DNA of 64,000 nt from Komagataeibacter xylinus (GTDB lineage: Bacteria; Pseudomonadota; Alphaproteobacteria; Acetobacterales; Acetobacteraceae), in contig NZ_CP041348.1 in NCBI RefSeq assembly GCF_009834365.1, positions 404,001-468,000 on the forward strand, written 5' to 3'. The notes under the pieces were generated by a model. It did not search any database, was not told the DNA's origin, and saw only the letters and a list, made by a program, of their open reading frames with translations. Position 1 is the first letter of the stretch, and every line of letters begins with the position of its first letter. Of the stretch, positions 37,352 through 45,025 are shown piece after piece. The position numbers were made by a program, and so were the translations under genes.

Positions 37352-38130
37352 ACATGACCCCCCCGACCGACAGCCCCGACACCACGGAACTGCCCATCCC
37401 CGCCCCCTCGGCCGGGCTGATCGCCAGCGGAATCGGCAAGAGCTACAAGAAGCGGCAGGTGGTGCGTGACGTGTCGCTGCAGGTGCAGCGCGGCGAGGCC
37501 GTGGCCCTGCTCGGCCCCAATGGCGCGGGCAAGACCACCAGCTTCTACATGATCGTGGGGCTGGTGCGGCCCGACATGGGCACGATTACGCTTGATGGCG
37601 CGGACATTACCCAACTGCCCATGTACCGCCGCGCGCGCATGGGCATTGGCTACCTGCCGCAGGAGTCGAGCATCTTCCGCGGGCTCAATGTCGAGCAGAA
37701 CATCATGGCTGCCCTCGAGATCGTGGAACCCGACCCCGACCGCCGCCAGACCATGCTTGACGGGCTGCTGGGCGAATTCGGCATAACGAGGCTGCGGCAT
37801 TCCTCCTCGCTCGCCCTTTCTGGCGGTGAGCGGCGACGGCTGGAAATCGCCCGCGCGCTGGCCAGCCAGCCGCATTACATCCTGCTTGATGAGCCGCTTG
37901 CAGGCATCGACCCCATTGCGGTGGGCGAAATCCGTGATCTCGTGGCCCATCTGAAGGACCGTGGCATCGGCGTGCTGATTACCGACCATAACGTGCGCGA
38001 GACGCTGGAAGTAATCGACCGCGCCTACATCATGCATAGCGGGCAGGTGCTGACCGAGGGACGGCCAGAGGAAATCGTGGCCAACGAGGACGTGCGCCGC
38101 GTGTATCTGGGCGAGAAATTCACCCTTTAA
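37348..38130 (+). CDS. lptB: LPS export ABC transporter ATP-binding protein LptB
   Basis: 260 residues with a 25-residue acidic/Pro-rich lead. Walker A is GPNGAGKTTSFYMIVG, the signature LALSGGERRRLEIARALA, and Walker B YILLDEPLAGIDPIAVGEI, then the H-loop LITDHNVRETLEV. It is the ATPase powering LptFG. It overlaps the lptA stop by four bases and ends the operon; repeat copy 5 begins 19 bases after the stop. Confidence 0.97.
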   Translation: MNMTPPTDSPDTTELPIPAPSAGLIASGIGKSYKKRQVVRDVSLQVQRGEAVALLGPNGAGKTTSFYMIVGLVRPDMGTITLDGADITQLPMYRRARMGIGYLPQESSIFRGLNVEQNIMAALEIVEPDPDRRQTMLDGLLGEFGITRLRHSSSLALSGGERRRLEIARALASQPHYILLDEPLAGIDPIAVGEIRDLVAHLKDRGIGVLITDHNVRETLEVIDRAYIMHSGQVLTEGRPEEIVANEDVRRVYLGEKFTL

Positions 38131-38468
38131 ATAAAACGATAAAAGTTTTGGGTGCCGCCTTTTTTCAAAAAGGCGGCATTCTTCCGCCAGCAGGCCCCCC
38201 CTGTATTCGTTACGCTTTACGCAAGGGCTGCGGGCAGAAAAAAGCGCCGCTCCCGCATGCAAGGAAAGCATGGACAGCGAGGGGGCAACCATGCCCAAAT
38301 ACATTCGTTCGCTGTCATGTGCCCGATCAGACCGGCACGACGCAACAGCCACTGTCACGCAGGCCTTACGGGAAGGATCGTCCCCTTAATTCATAGCCAG
38401 TCGCTCAAAGCACGTCTTCCTTCTGCCCGTAAGCAACCGCGTTACGACCATGTAAGGAGTTGCCCCTT
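38131..38468 (+). other. 338-base non-coding stretch between lptB and hpf
   Basis: It holds repeat copy 5 (38150-38184), then about 280 bases with no convincing gene on either strand. In many alphaproteobacteria rpoN lies exactly here, but no rpoN fragment is recognisable. The last part must contain the hpf promoter and ends with the ribosome binding site AAGGAG nine bases before the hpf ATG. Confidence 0.7.
38150..38184 (+). repeat. Dispersed intergenic repeat, copy 5 (left hairpin)
   Basis: GGGTGCCGCCTTTTTTC then AAAAAGGCGGCATTCTTC: the left hairpin is identical to copy 2, while the right module is missing. It begins 19 bases past the lptB stop and would make a good terminator. Confidence 0.85.
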
Positions 38469-39089
38469 ATGCACATCAGTGTCGCCGGAAAGCAGATCGC
38501 CCTGTCCGATGCCCTGAAACACAGGGTAAGCGCCCATCTGGACCGCATATCGGAAAAATATTTCGGACAGGCCATGGAAGCCCGCGTCACCTTCAGCCGC
38601 GCGCGTTCGTTCTTTACATGTGACATCAACCTCCATGCCACGCGCGGGCTTACCCTGCGCGGCGAAGGCGAGGCCGCCGATGCCCATTCGGCCTTTGATG
38701 ACGCAGCCGAGCATATTGCAAGCCGCCTGCGCCGCTACCACCGCAAGGCCACCAAGCATGGCCACCAGAAAGCCCGCCAGCAGGTGCCCGAAGTCGGGCG
38801 TGGCTATATCCTGCGGCCCGGCATGGCCGCCCTTTCCACCACGGAAGATGACGCCACGGTCGAGGATGAGGACAGCGCGCTGCCCGCAACCGGCCCCTAC
38901 GCCACCATCATTGCCGAGCACCCGACCGAGATCCCGACCCTGAGCGTGAGCGAGGCGGTGATGCGGCTTGATCTGGCCGACTGCCAGATCCAGCTCTTTC
39001 GCAACAGCAAGACCGAGACGATCAACGTGCTCTACCGTCGCCCTGACGGCAATATTGGCTGGCTCGACCCCTCGCTGCGCCCCAACTGA
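38469..39089 (+). CDS. hpf: Ribosome hibernation promoting factor, long form
   Basis: 206 residues. The N-terminal S30AE domain (about 1-105; MHISVAGKQIALSDALKH, EARVTFSRARSFFTCDINLH) binds the ribosomal decoding site. The C-terminal dimerisation domain (about 145-206; AVMRLDLADCQIQLFRNSKT, RRPDGNIGWLDPSL) makes 100S ribosome dimers in stationary phase. The ATG at 38469 has AAGGAG nine bases upstream; a TTG at 38460 is less likely. ptsN, the usual next gene, is absent. Confidence 0.95.
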   Translation: MHISVAGKQIALSDALKHRVSAHLDRISEKYFGQAMEARVTFSRARSFFTCDINLHATRGLTLRGEGEAADAHSAFDDAAEHIASRLRRYHRKATKHGHQKARQQVPEVGRGYILRPGMAALSTTEDDATVEDEDSALPATGPYATIIAEHPTEIPTLSVSEAVMRLDLADCQIQLFRNSKTETINVLYRRPDGNIGWLDPSLRPN

Positions 39090-39130
39090 CCCCTGACCGG
39101 CAGCGTCCCCTATATGGGGCCTGCCTCCCA

Positions 39131-39180
39131 AACAGAAATGGCCCTGCCCCCGGATACGGGAGCAGGGCCATCTGTTTTGT
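39131..39180. terminator. Bidirectional terminator between hpf and the DUF1150 gene
   Basis: ATGGCCCTGC pairs with GCAGGGCCAT around a CCCCGGATACGGGA loop, extended by ACAGA/TCTGT. There is TCTGTTTTG on the right and, on the other strand, TTTCTGTTTGG. It serves both convergent genes. Confidence 0.85.
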
Positions 39181-39195
39181 GGCATGCACCAGGTG

Positions 39196-39459
39196 CTAGT
39201 GCAGCGGCACCAGCATCATGTCGTGCTGGACGATCGCATTGACCGCGTCATCGCGGTCCTCCGCTACGGCAAGCGGCGTGCCATCGGCGGCATGGATGGC
39301 GAAGGCATTCTCGCCCTCGACCTGTACTGTCCGGATATAGGCCACCGCTTCCATGCCCAGTCCGCGCAGTTCGCCCGTACTGATCATGTGGGGGCTGGTT
39401 GTGGGTTCCGCCGGTTCGCTGTGCAGCAGCACCCGGCCATTCCGTGTCGTGACTCTCAT
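39196..39459 (-). CDS. DUF1150 family protein
   Basis: 87 residues. The core LRGLGMEAVAYIRTVQVEGE and AFAIHAADGTPLAVAEDRDD match the small DUF1150 family, found almost only in alphaproteobacteria and often directly downstream of an Hsp20 gene, as here (78 bases). The function is unknown. AGGAG eight bases before the ATG at 39459 fixes the start; the upstream ATG at 39513 is not favoured. It probably shares the heat-shock promoter of the hsp20 gene. Confidence 0.88.
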   Translation of the reverse strand: MRVTTRNGRVLLHSEPAEPTTSPHMISTGELRGLGMEAVAYIRTVQVEGENAFAIHAADGTPLAVAEDRDDAVNAIVQHDMMLVPLH

Positions 39460-39537
39460 GGTGTCATCTCCTGCATCATGAAGGGTCTGTTGCCCTTCGT
39501 CTCCGCATCGCAACAGGGGGGCCTGACCACGCGGGGA

Positions 39538-40047
39538 TCAGTCCTCGTCAATCACCCTGACAACACGTTGCTTGCGCCCGGCAGGCACATCAACCACCGG
39601 CGCAACACGATCATGCGAGGGCGGCGGGCTGGCCTGCGGGGCACGCGCGATCTCGATCTTGCGCACGCGCACTTCAGGCTGCGGACGGGCGAGTTCGATA
39701 TGCAGCAGCCCGTTATCCATCCACGCGCCGCCAACCTCGATTCCCTCGGCCAGTACGAACGCCTTCTGGAACTGCCGCGCCGCAATGCCACGATGCAGGA
39801 AAATACGCCCCTGCCCGTCGTCGCTCTGGCGCCCGCGGATAACAAGCTGGTTGTCTTCCTGTGTTATGTGCAGGTCTTCCATCACGAACCCCGCCACCGC
39901 AAGCGTAATGCGCAGCGTGGTGGGGCTGACCTGCTCTATGTTGTAGGGCGGATACCCGTCCGATGCATTCTTTGATGCCCGTTCAAGCATCTGCTCCAGA
40001 TGATCGAACCCAAGGAACATGGGTGACCCGAAAACTCTTCCCGACAA
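39538..40047 (-). CDS. Small heat shock protein (Hsp20/IbpA type), TTG start
   Basis: 169 residues. The alpha-crystallin domain (about 33-130) has PPYNIEQVSPTTLRITLAVA, GRIFLHRGIAARQFQKAFVL and DNGLLHIELARPQPE. The N-terminal FGSPMFLGFDHLEQML corresponds to the IbpA motif F-SP-GFD, and this supports starting at TTG 40047. That TTG has AGGAGG five bases upstream, whereas the ATG at 40020 has no good site. A Pro/Arg-rich tail of about 35 residues follows the usual C-terminus, ending KQRVVRVIDED. It binds unfolding proteins without ATP. It has a sigma-32-like promoter and possibly an RNA thermometer. Confidence 0.92.
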   Translation of the reverse strand: MSGRVFGSPMFLGFDHLEQMLERASKNASDGYPPYNIEQVSPTTLRITLAVAGFVMEDLHITQEDNQLVIRGRQSDDGQGRIFLHRGIAARQFQKAFVLAEGIEVGGAWMDNGLLHIELARPQPEVRVRKIEIARAPQASPPPSHDRVAPVVDVPAGRKQRVVRVIDED

Positions 40048-40052
40048 ATCGG

Positions 40053-40077
40053 CCTCCTCTGCTGTGAGCGAGACAGG
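40053..40077 (-). promoter_or_regulatory. Possible RNA thermometer hairpin covering the hsp20 ribosome binding site
   Basis: In the mRNA CCUGUCUCGCU can fold on AGCAGAGGAGG through a CAC loop, with mismatches and wobble pairs that would melt easily. The AGGAGG is the presumed ribosome binding site. The U-C-GCU element resembles the conserved part of ROSE elements, which control many alphaproteobacterial hsp20 genes. Confidence 0.35.
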
Positions 40078-40126
40078 AAACGGAAAAGACGGACCCGAAA
40101 CGGCATCCGCCCTCCGTTCCCCTACG

Positions 40127-40156
40127 ATATGGGAGAATAATAGAAATGCACAAGGG
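40127..40156 (-). promoter_or_regulatory. Sigma-32 (heat shock) type promoter for hsp20
   Basis: On the - strand CCCTTG and CCCATAT are separated by about 17 bases, matching the sigma-32 pattern CTTGAA...CCCATAT. Transcription would start near 40119, giving a leader of about 72 bases. Confidence 0.7.
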
Positions 40157-40234
40157 AGCAGCCCGCACCATACATGTGCATTTTGGCTGTATCACCACTG
40201 GTATCGCGCGGGCGGAAACGCTAAATGGCGATCT

Positions 40235-40777
40235 ATGATTGATCATGATGTCATCGCTCAGGCGACCCCCATGCCGATCCTGGTCGCGCCCCAGGCGGTC
40301 CTGCGCCAGAAAACCCGCCTTGTCCGCCCCGAGGACATGGGCGACCTGCGCATCACCATCCCCCGCATGTTCGCCGCCATGTACGAAGCCCCCGGCATCG
40401 GGCTGGCAGCCCCCCAGGTGGGCCTTGGCATGCGCTTCGCCATTGTGGACGTGTCCGACAAGGGCGAGGCCCGCAACCCGCTCGTGCTGATCAACCCCGA
40501 GGTGATTGCCGAGACCGAGGACATGGCCGTGCGCGAGGAAGGCTGCCTGTCGCTGCCCAACCAGTATGCCGAGGTCGTCCGCCCCGAGGCCGTGCGCGTG
40601 CGCTACCAGGACATGGAGGGCAAAAAACACGAGCTTGAGGCCAACGGCCTGCTGGCCACCTGCCTGCAGCACGAGATCGACCACCTCGAGGGCATCCTGT
40701 TCGTCGATCATCTTTCCACCCTCAAGCGCAACATGATCATGCGCCGCCTGGCCAAGGAACAGCGCCTCAAGCATTGA
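40235..40777 (+). CDS. def: Peptide deformylase
   Basis: 180 residues. All three motifs are intact: APGIGLAAPQVG, EEGCLSLPNQ and QHEIDHLEGILFVD, whose Cys and two His bind Fe(II). It removes the formyl group from new proteins. The ATG at 40235 gives a normal length; the ATG at 40271 is also possible. The open frame upstream runs through the hsp20 promoter and is not coding. fmt, for the opposing reaction, follows 81 bases downstream. Confidence 0.95.
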   Translation: MIDHDVIAQATPMPILVAPQAVLRQKTRLVRPEDMGDLRITIPRMFAAMYEAPGIGLAAPQVGLGMRFAIVDVSDKGEARNPLVLINPEVIAETEDMAVREEGCLSLPNQYAEVVRPEAVRVRYQDMEGKKHELEANGLLATCLQHEIDHLEGILFVDHLSTLKRNMIMRRLAKEQRLKH

Positions 40778-40858
40778 GTGCTGAGCGCGGATCACCGCCG
40801 CCGGAACCCGACCTGTCACGCCAAGGGTTCCGGCCCAGACAGAACGGACCCACCCACC

Positions 40859-41782
40859 ATGCGACTGGCCTTCATGGGCACGCCCGATTTTGCAGTGCCC
40901 GCCCTGCGCGCCCTGCATCAGGCCGGGCATGACATCGTTACCGTCTACAGCCAGCCCCCCCGGCCCGCAGGCCGTGGCAAGAAACTGCGCCCCTCGCCGG
41001 TGCACCTTGCCGCTGATGCACTCGGCATTCTCGTGCGTACGCCCCTGTCGCTGCGGCGCAATGCGGAAGAGCATGCGTTTTTCCGCGCTCTCGAACTCGA
41101 TGCGGCGGTGGTGGCCGCCTATGGGCTGATCCTGCCCGTGGCCATGCTCGACGCCCCTGCGCGCGGCTGCCTGAACATCCATGCCAGCCTGCTGCCGCGC
41201 TGGCGCGGAGCCGCCCCCATTCAGGCCGCCATCCTGGCCGGTGACAGTGAAAGCGGCGTAACCATCATGCAGATGGATGCCGGGCTGGACACCGGGGCCA
41301 TGCTGCTGCGCGACCATGTGGCGCTGACCAACCACACCACAGCCACCACCCTGCATGATGACCTTGCCGCCATGGGTGGCCGCCTGATCGTGGACGTGCT
41401 GGCGCAGCCTCCCTACCCCGGCACGCCCCAGCCCGAAAATGGCGTGACCTATGTGCAGCGCCTGAGCCGTGAGGACGGGCGCATCGACTGGACCCGTCCC
41501 GCAACTGAAATCGACCGGCAGGTCCGCGCACTGACCCCCTGGCCCGGCACGTTCACCACGCTGGACGGGCAGGTAATCAAGATCGGGGCCGTGAGCCTGA
41601 CGCAGGGCACCGCGCAGGCCATGCCCGGCACGGTGGTGGATGACGCGCTGCGCATCGCCTGTGGCGGGGGCACGATGCTGCTTGTCACGCGCCTGCAGCG
41701 CCCCGGCCGGGGCATGATGGAGGCGGCCGACTTCCTGCGCGGGCAGGCCGTGGCCGCTGGCACGCGGCTGGGCGGGGCGTAA
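40859..41782 (+). CDS. fmt: Methionyl-tRNA formyltransferase
   Basis: 307 residues, starting MRLAFMGTPDFAVPALRAL as the family does. The formyl-transfer site is NIHASLLPRWRGAAPIQAAI (Asn, His), followed by GVTIMQMDAGLDTGAML. It formylates initiator Met-tRNA. The frame upstream of 40859 is not FMT-like. It lies in the def-fmt-truA cluster. Confidence 0.96.
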   Translation: MRLAFMGTPDFAVPALRALHQAGHDIVTVYSQPPRPAGRGKKLRPSPVHLAADALGILVRTPLSLRRNAEEHAFFRALELDAAVVAAYGLILPVAMLDAPARGCLNIHASLLPRWRGAAPIQAAILAGDSESGVTIMQMDAGLDTGAMLLRDHVALTNHTTATTLHDDLAAMGGRLIVDVLAQPPYPGTPQPENGVTYVQRLSREDGRIDWTRPATEIDRQVRALTPWPGTFTTLDGQVIKIGAVSLTQGTAQAMPGTVVDDALRIACGGGTMLLVTRLQRPGRGMMEAADFLRGQAVAAGTRLGGA

Positions 41783-41789
41783 CCCCCTG

Positions 41790-42632
41790 ATGACCGAGAT
41801 CACACCCCCACTCCCCGCCATCCCCACGATCCGCCCTGATGACATCGCCCCGCCTTCCGTCTGCCGCTGGGCCGTGCTGCTCGAATATGACGGGCAGGGC
41901 CTTGTCGGCTGGCAGCGCCAGTCGGCGGAGGATCTCATATCCGTGCAGGGGCTGCTCGAAGGGGCTGCGCGCAACCTGACCGGCGGCCGCACGGTGCGCA
42001 GCATCACGGCTGGCCGTACCGATGCGGGCGTGCATGCGGCGGGACAGGTCGCGCATCTGGATTTTCCCGCCGATGTGACGCTGTCGAGTGCCACGGTGCG
42101 CGACGGGCTGAATTTCTACATGAAGCCCCACCCGGTAGTGGTGCTCATGGCGCGCCCGGTGCTGCCGCACTGGAATGCCCGCTTCTCCGCCTGCTCACGT
42201 GCCTATCGCTACCGTATCCTCAACCGCTCGTCGCGCCCGGCCCTTGATGAGGGGCGGGTGTGGCACATCAAGGCTCCGCTCGATGTGGACATCATGCAGC
42301 GCGCGGGACGCTGCCTGCTCGGGCGGCATGATTTTACCTCCTTCCGCGCCTCAGCCTGCCAGGCGCGCAGCCCCGTGCGCTCGCTTGAGCAGCTCGATGT
42401 GCGCCGCGAGGGCGAATACGTGGTGATTGAAACCGCGGCCCGTTCCTTCCTGCACCATCAGGTTCGCAACATGGTTGGCACCCTGAAAATGGTGGGGGAA
42501 GGCCGCTGGGAGCCAGAGCGGGTGGCCGAGGCCCTAGCCGCCCGCGACCGCCGCGCCGCAGGCCCCACCGCCCCGCCAGACGGGCTGTGCCTGACGGCGG
42601 TGGGGTATGAGGATAATCCCTTCAGCCGGTAG
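41790..42632 (+). CDS. truA: tRNA pseudouridine(38-40) synthase
   Basis: 280 residues. The catalytic aspartate is in TAGRTDAGVHAAGQVAHLD, and RNMVGTLKMVGEGRW and YDGQGLVGWQRQ are typical. It modifies U38-40 of the tRNA anticodon stem. It starts seven bases after the fmt stop. A 25-residue N-terminal extension precedes the conserved WAVLLEYDG. Confidence 0.96.
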   Translation: MTEITPPLPAIPTIRPDDIAPPSVCRWAVLLEYDGQGLVGWQRQSAEDLISVQGLLEGAARNLTGGRTVRSITAGRTDAGVHAAGQVAHLDFPADVTLSSATVRDGLNFYMKPHPVVVLMARPVLPHWNARFSACSRAYRYRILNRSSRPALDEGRVWHIKAPLDVDIMQRAGRCLLGRHDFTSFRASACQARSPVRSLEQLDVRREGEYVVIETAARSFLHHQVRNMVGTLKMVGEGRWEPERVAEALAARDRRAAGPTAPPDGLCLTAVGYEDNPFSR

Positions 42633-42670
42633 ATGGCCGGTGCATGATCATCGGTGTTTGGGGGATGGCT

Positions 42671-42695
42671 TTTGAAGCTTTTTGAAAAAACTTCT
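42671..42695 (+). repeat. Dispersed intergenic repeat, copy 6 (right module)
   Basis: TTTGAAGCTTTTTGAAAAAA followed by CTTC. It directly abuts the stop codon of the convergent gene at 42696 and lies 38 bases after truA. Confidence 0.75.
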
Positions 42696-44174
42696 TTATG
42701 GTTTGTGGTGGGCATCAAGCCTGTACAAAACCAGAAAGCCGTTGCCCTGCCGCTCGCGATAGGCCTCCATATAGGCCTGCCTGATCCGGTCATATAAAAT
42801 GGCCCGGACCGCTTCATTCTCGTCAGGCTCCGCAGGCGTATAGGCCATGATATAGGTCGGGTTCTGGCCCAGCACTTTTTTGATTTCCGTGGCCGGATCC
42901 ATGCCGGTTGCCCGGTTTTCAACCACAGAATGAAAATGACCGGGAAAGGGATGATCCGTCAGTTTGCATGGCGGCAGGAAATCATAAAAAATCGCTGATC
43001 CGTTATAAATGAACAGACAGCCTTTTTCTTTTGAAATGACGTTCAGGACATTATGAAATGTCCGGGCATTGCCACTGTTCTTCTGGTTTTCAAGAACCAT
43101 GACCTGCCCTGCCACCGTACCTGCCGCCAGAAGCACCATGAGCCAGATCCGGCCGACAGGGCTGGCGAACAGGGCGGCGGATGCAATGGAAAGCGGCAGG
43201 AAAGCCGGGATGGCGTAATGGTTGTACCATTCCCCGATCAGAAAGACGCCAATCACCGCGCAAACCGACCAGGCATTGAAAAAGAAGGCGCATTTGCGCT
43301 GCACGGCGGTCCGGTTGCGGCACAGGATCATCTGCAGCACAATATTGAGCAATAGCGGGCCGATCAGCAGCATAATATTCATGAAATTATGCGCCAGAAT
43401 GGCCGGGGGCTCCTTGGTGCGATGGAATATGGACAGGATGTTGGCAAACCACCAGTTCCAGCCATAACCGCACAGCCAGTACCCGCCCCCCACCAGCACG
43501 GTGGGCAGCAGGGCAATGGCCGCGAAAAGCAGGAGGTAGCGCGCCGTCGCACCCCATGAAAACCGGTTCTGCCTGAGGATATACCCCAGAAAAATACCGG
43601 CAAAACAGCCTTCAAAAACGGTTGTATACTTGATCTGCAGCGACAGGCCGAACAGCAGCATGGCCATGCCACCTTTTTTGATGATCTCGGACTGCGTGGG
43701 CTTTTCAGCGCTGATGAGCCTGACGATGTTCAGCATCGCGCACCCTGCCAGCAGGTTATAGAATACAGGCGACTGGCCGCCCTCGCCGCCCGCAAGGTTC
43801 AGCCAGGCCACATAAAGCAGGGCCGCAAACAGGGCGCCGATTGCCGATGCCACGCACCGCGCCATTTTCATGGCCACGACGGCGGTCAGGCATACGCTGG
43901 CCAGCGCGCCAATCTGATAGGCCCAGAGCCGGTAGGGGCCGAACAGGTGAAAAAAAGCGTAGATGATAAACAGACCCAGCGGCTTCCTGTCCCACACATC
44001 CACAAAGGGGATGGCGCCATGCAGCATGTCGCCGCCGACAAACAGGTAAAACCCTTCATCCACATTGATCAGCGGATTACCAAAAGACGAAAATCGGCAA
44101 AGAATGCAAAAAATAGCAATTATGATGGAATAATTCAGTGATCCATGACCATCACAAGCTTTTTTCGTGCCCAT
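42696..44174 (-). CDS. Multi-pass membrane glycosyltransferase-like protein (GT39/ArnT superfamily type)
   Basis: 492 residues with about ten membrane helices. The N-terminal loop INVDEGFYLFVGGDMLHGAI and FVDVWDRKPLGLFIIY has the acidic D-E and D-x-K-P pattern of GT-C transferases that use polyprenyl-phosphate sugars (PMT/ArnT class). The C-terminus is a soluble periplasmic tail. The sugar and acceptor are unknown. Base composition is clearly lower in G+C than its neighbours, with many AAA, ATA and TTT codons, and repeat copies 6 and 7 lie at its two ends. This suggests later acquisition. The start at 44174 has AGGA about nine bases upstream; the ATG at 44228 is possible. Confidence 0.75.
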   Translation of the reverse strand: MGTKKACDGHGSLNYSIIIAIFCILCRFSSFGNPLINVDEGFYLFVGGDMLHGAIPFVDVWDRKPLGLFIIYAFFHLFGPYRLWAYQIGALASVCLTAVVAMKMARCVASAIGALFAALLYVAWLNLAGGEGGQSPVFYNLLAGCAMLNIVRLISAEKPTQSEIIKKGGMAMLLFGLSLQIKYTTVFEGCFAGIFLGYILRQNRFSWGATARYLLLFAAIALLPTVLVGGGYWLCGYGWNWWFANILSIFHRTKEPPAILAHNFMNIMLLIGPLLLNIVLQMILCRNRTAVQRKCAFFFNAWSVCAVIGVFLIGEWYNHYAIPAFLPLSIASAALFASPVGRIWLMVLLAAGTVAGQVMVLENQKNSGNARTFHNVLNVISKEKGCLFIYNGSAIFYDFLPPCKLTDHPFPGHFHSVVENRATGMDPATEIKKVLGQNPTYIMAYTPAEPDENEAVRAILYDRIRQAYMEAYRERQGNGFLVLYRLDAHHKP

Positions 44175-44307
44175 TTTGGTAATCCTGAACCTGACCTGAA
44201 ACGCATGGACGCAATGGCGGACAACCATACGCTACGGATTGATTGAAATCTGCGCTTTAGTGGCCGGTAAATTGTTTGAAAACAAAATATTGATAGAAAA
44301 TTTCAGA

Positions 44308-44360
44308 ATGCCGTCTTTTTTCAAAAAAGGCGGCATCCCCGGAAGCTTTTTCATGATTTT
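44308..44360 (+). repeat. Dispersed two-hairpin intergenic repeat, copy 7
   Basis: ATGCCGTCTTTTTTCAAAA then AAGGCGGCAT, followed by GGAAGCTTTTTCATGATTTTT. Both modules are present, with the second degraded. It lies 24 bases beyond the stop of the - strand gene at 44384. Confidence 0.8.
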
Positions 44361-44383
44361 TCTTGCAGGCAGCAAACCGGCCC

Positions 44384-45025
44384 TTAATGCGGCTGCGCCT
44401 GCTGGACCATAAGCGGATACAGGAAGTCGTGCCATGCCCGCTGATGGGGAGAAAGCAGCCCCGTCGCGGCTACAAGCAGCCCGAGGCTGCCCAGAATGGC
44501 CAGCACCAGCACCACCGCCTGCCCACGCCGCAGCAGCAGCCCCACGCGGGCGACGTACCAGGTCAGCCACAGGCTGTAGCCAAACTCCACGCCATTGAGA
44601 ATGCCCGCCCCCGTTGCCGATTGCAGCAGTCTGGGCGAGGCCAGCGCCATGAGCAGTGCCACCACGAGGCCGACAAACAGCGTGACCCAGTCCGTCCACC
44701 ATGTCGCGGTGATATAGCGCATCCACAGCCCTTCGCGCTTCCAGTGGCGGGCCAGTGCATTGGTCACCACCGCAGGCAGCAGGATCAGGCACAGCGCGAA
44801 CAGCACCTTGACGCCGCTGATGGCCTGCGGGGCCGCACCCAGCGTCAACCCGCCGAGCACCAGCCACATCGCCAGCCGGGGCGCCAGGGCAGCGAGCACG
44901 GAATCGCGCGTATTGCCAAAACAGGCTATCCCTTCCGCGCGGCCCCGCCCCAGCAGCATCATGCCTTTGAGGATAACGCCAAACCCCGATGCGTTCGGGG
45001 CTGGAGAGGGGCCGCGATCGGACAT
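44384..45025 (-). CDS. Conserved membrane protein of unknown function, coupled to dapE
   Basis: 213 residues with about five hydrophobic segments (LAMWLVLGGLTLGAAPQAIS, VLFALCLILLPAVVTNALA, WVTLFVGLVVALLMALA, VVLVLAILGSLGLLVAATGL). The N-terminal ILKGMMLLGRGRAEGIACFG is amphipathic. The pattern is loosely Yip1-like but I cannot assign a family. The start shares TAATG with the dapE stop, so it is co-translated with dapE. No catalytic motif is visible. Confidence 0.75.
   Translation of the reverse strand: MSDRGPSPAPNASGFGVILKGMMLLGRGRAEGIACFGNTRDSVLAALAPRLAMWLVLGGLTLGAAPQAISGVKVLFALCLILLPAVVTNALARHWKREGLWMRYITATWWTDWVTLFVGLVVALLMALASPRLLQSATGAGILNGVEFGYSLWLTWYVARVGLLLRRGQAVVLVLAILGSLGLLVAATGLLSPHQRAWHDFLYPLMVQQAQPH

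Noticed and set aside
40019..40234. N-terminal extension of peptide deformylase
   Set aside because: It runs through the divergent hsp20 promoter and is unlike any Def N-terminus.
39983..42094. 703-codon open frame on the - strand over def, fmt and truA
   Set aside because: Antisense to three well-identified genes; no recognisable domain.
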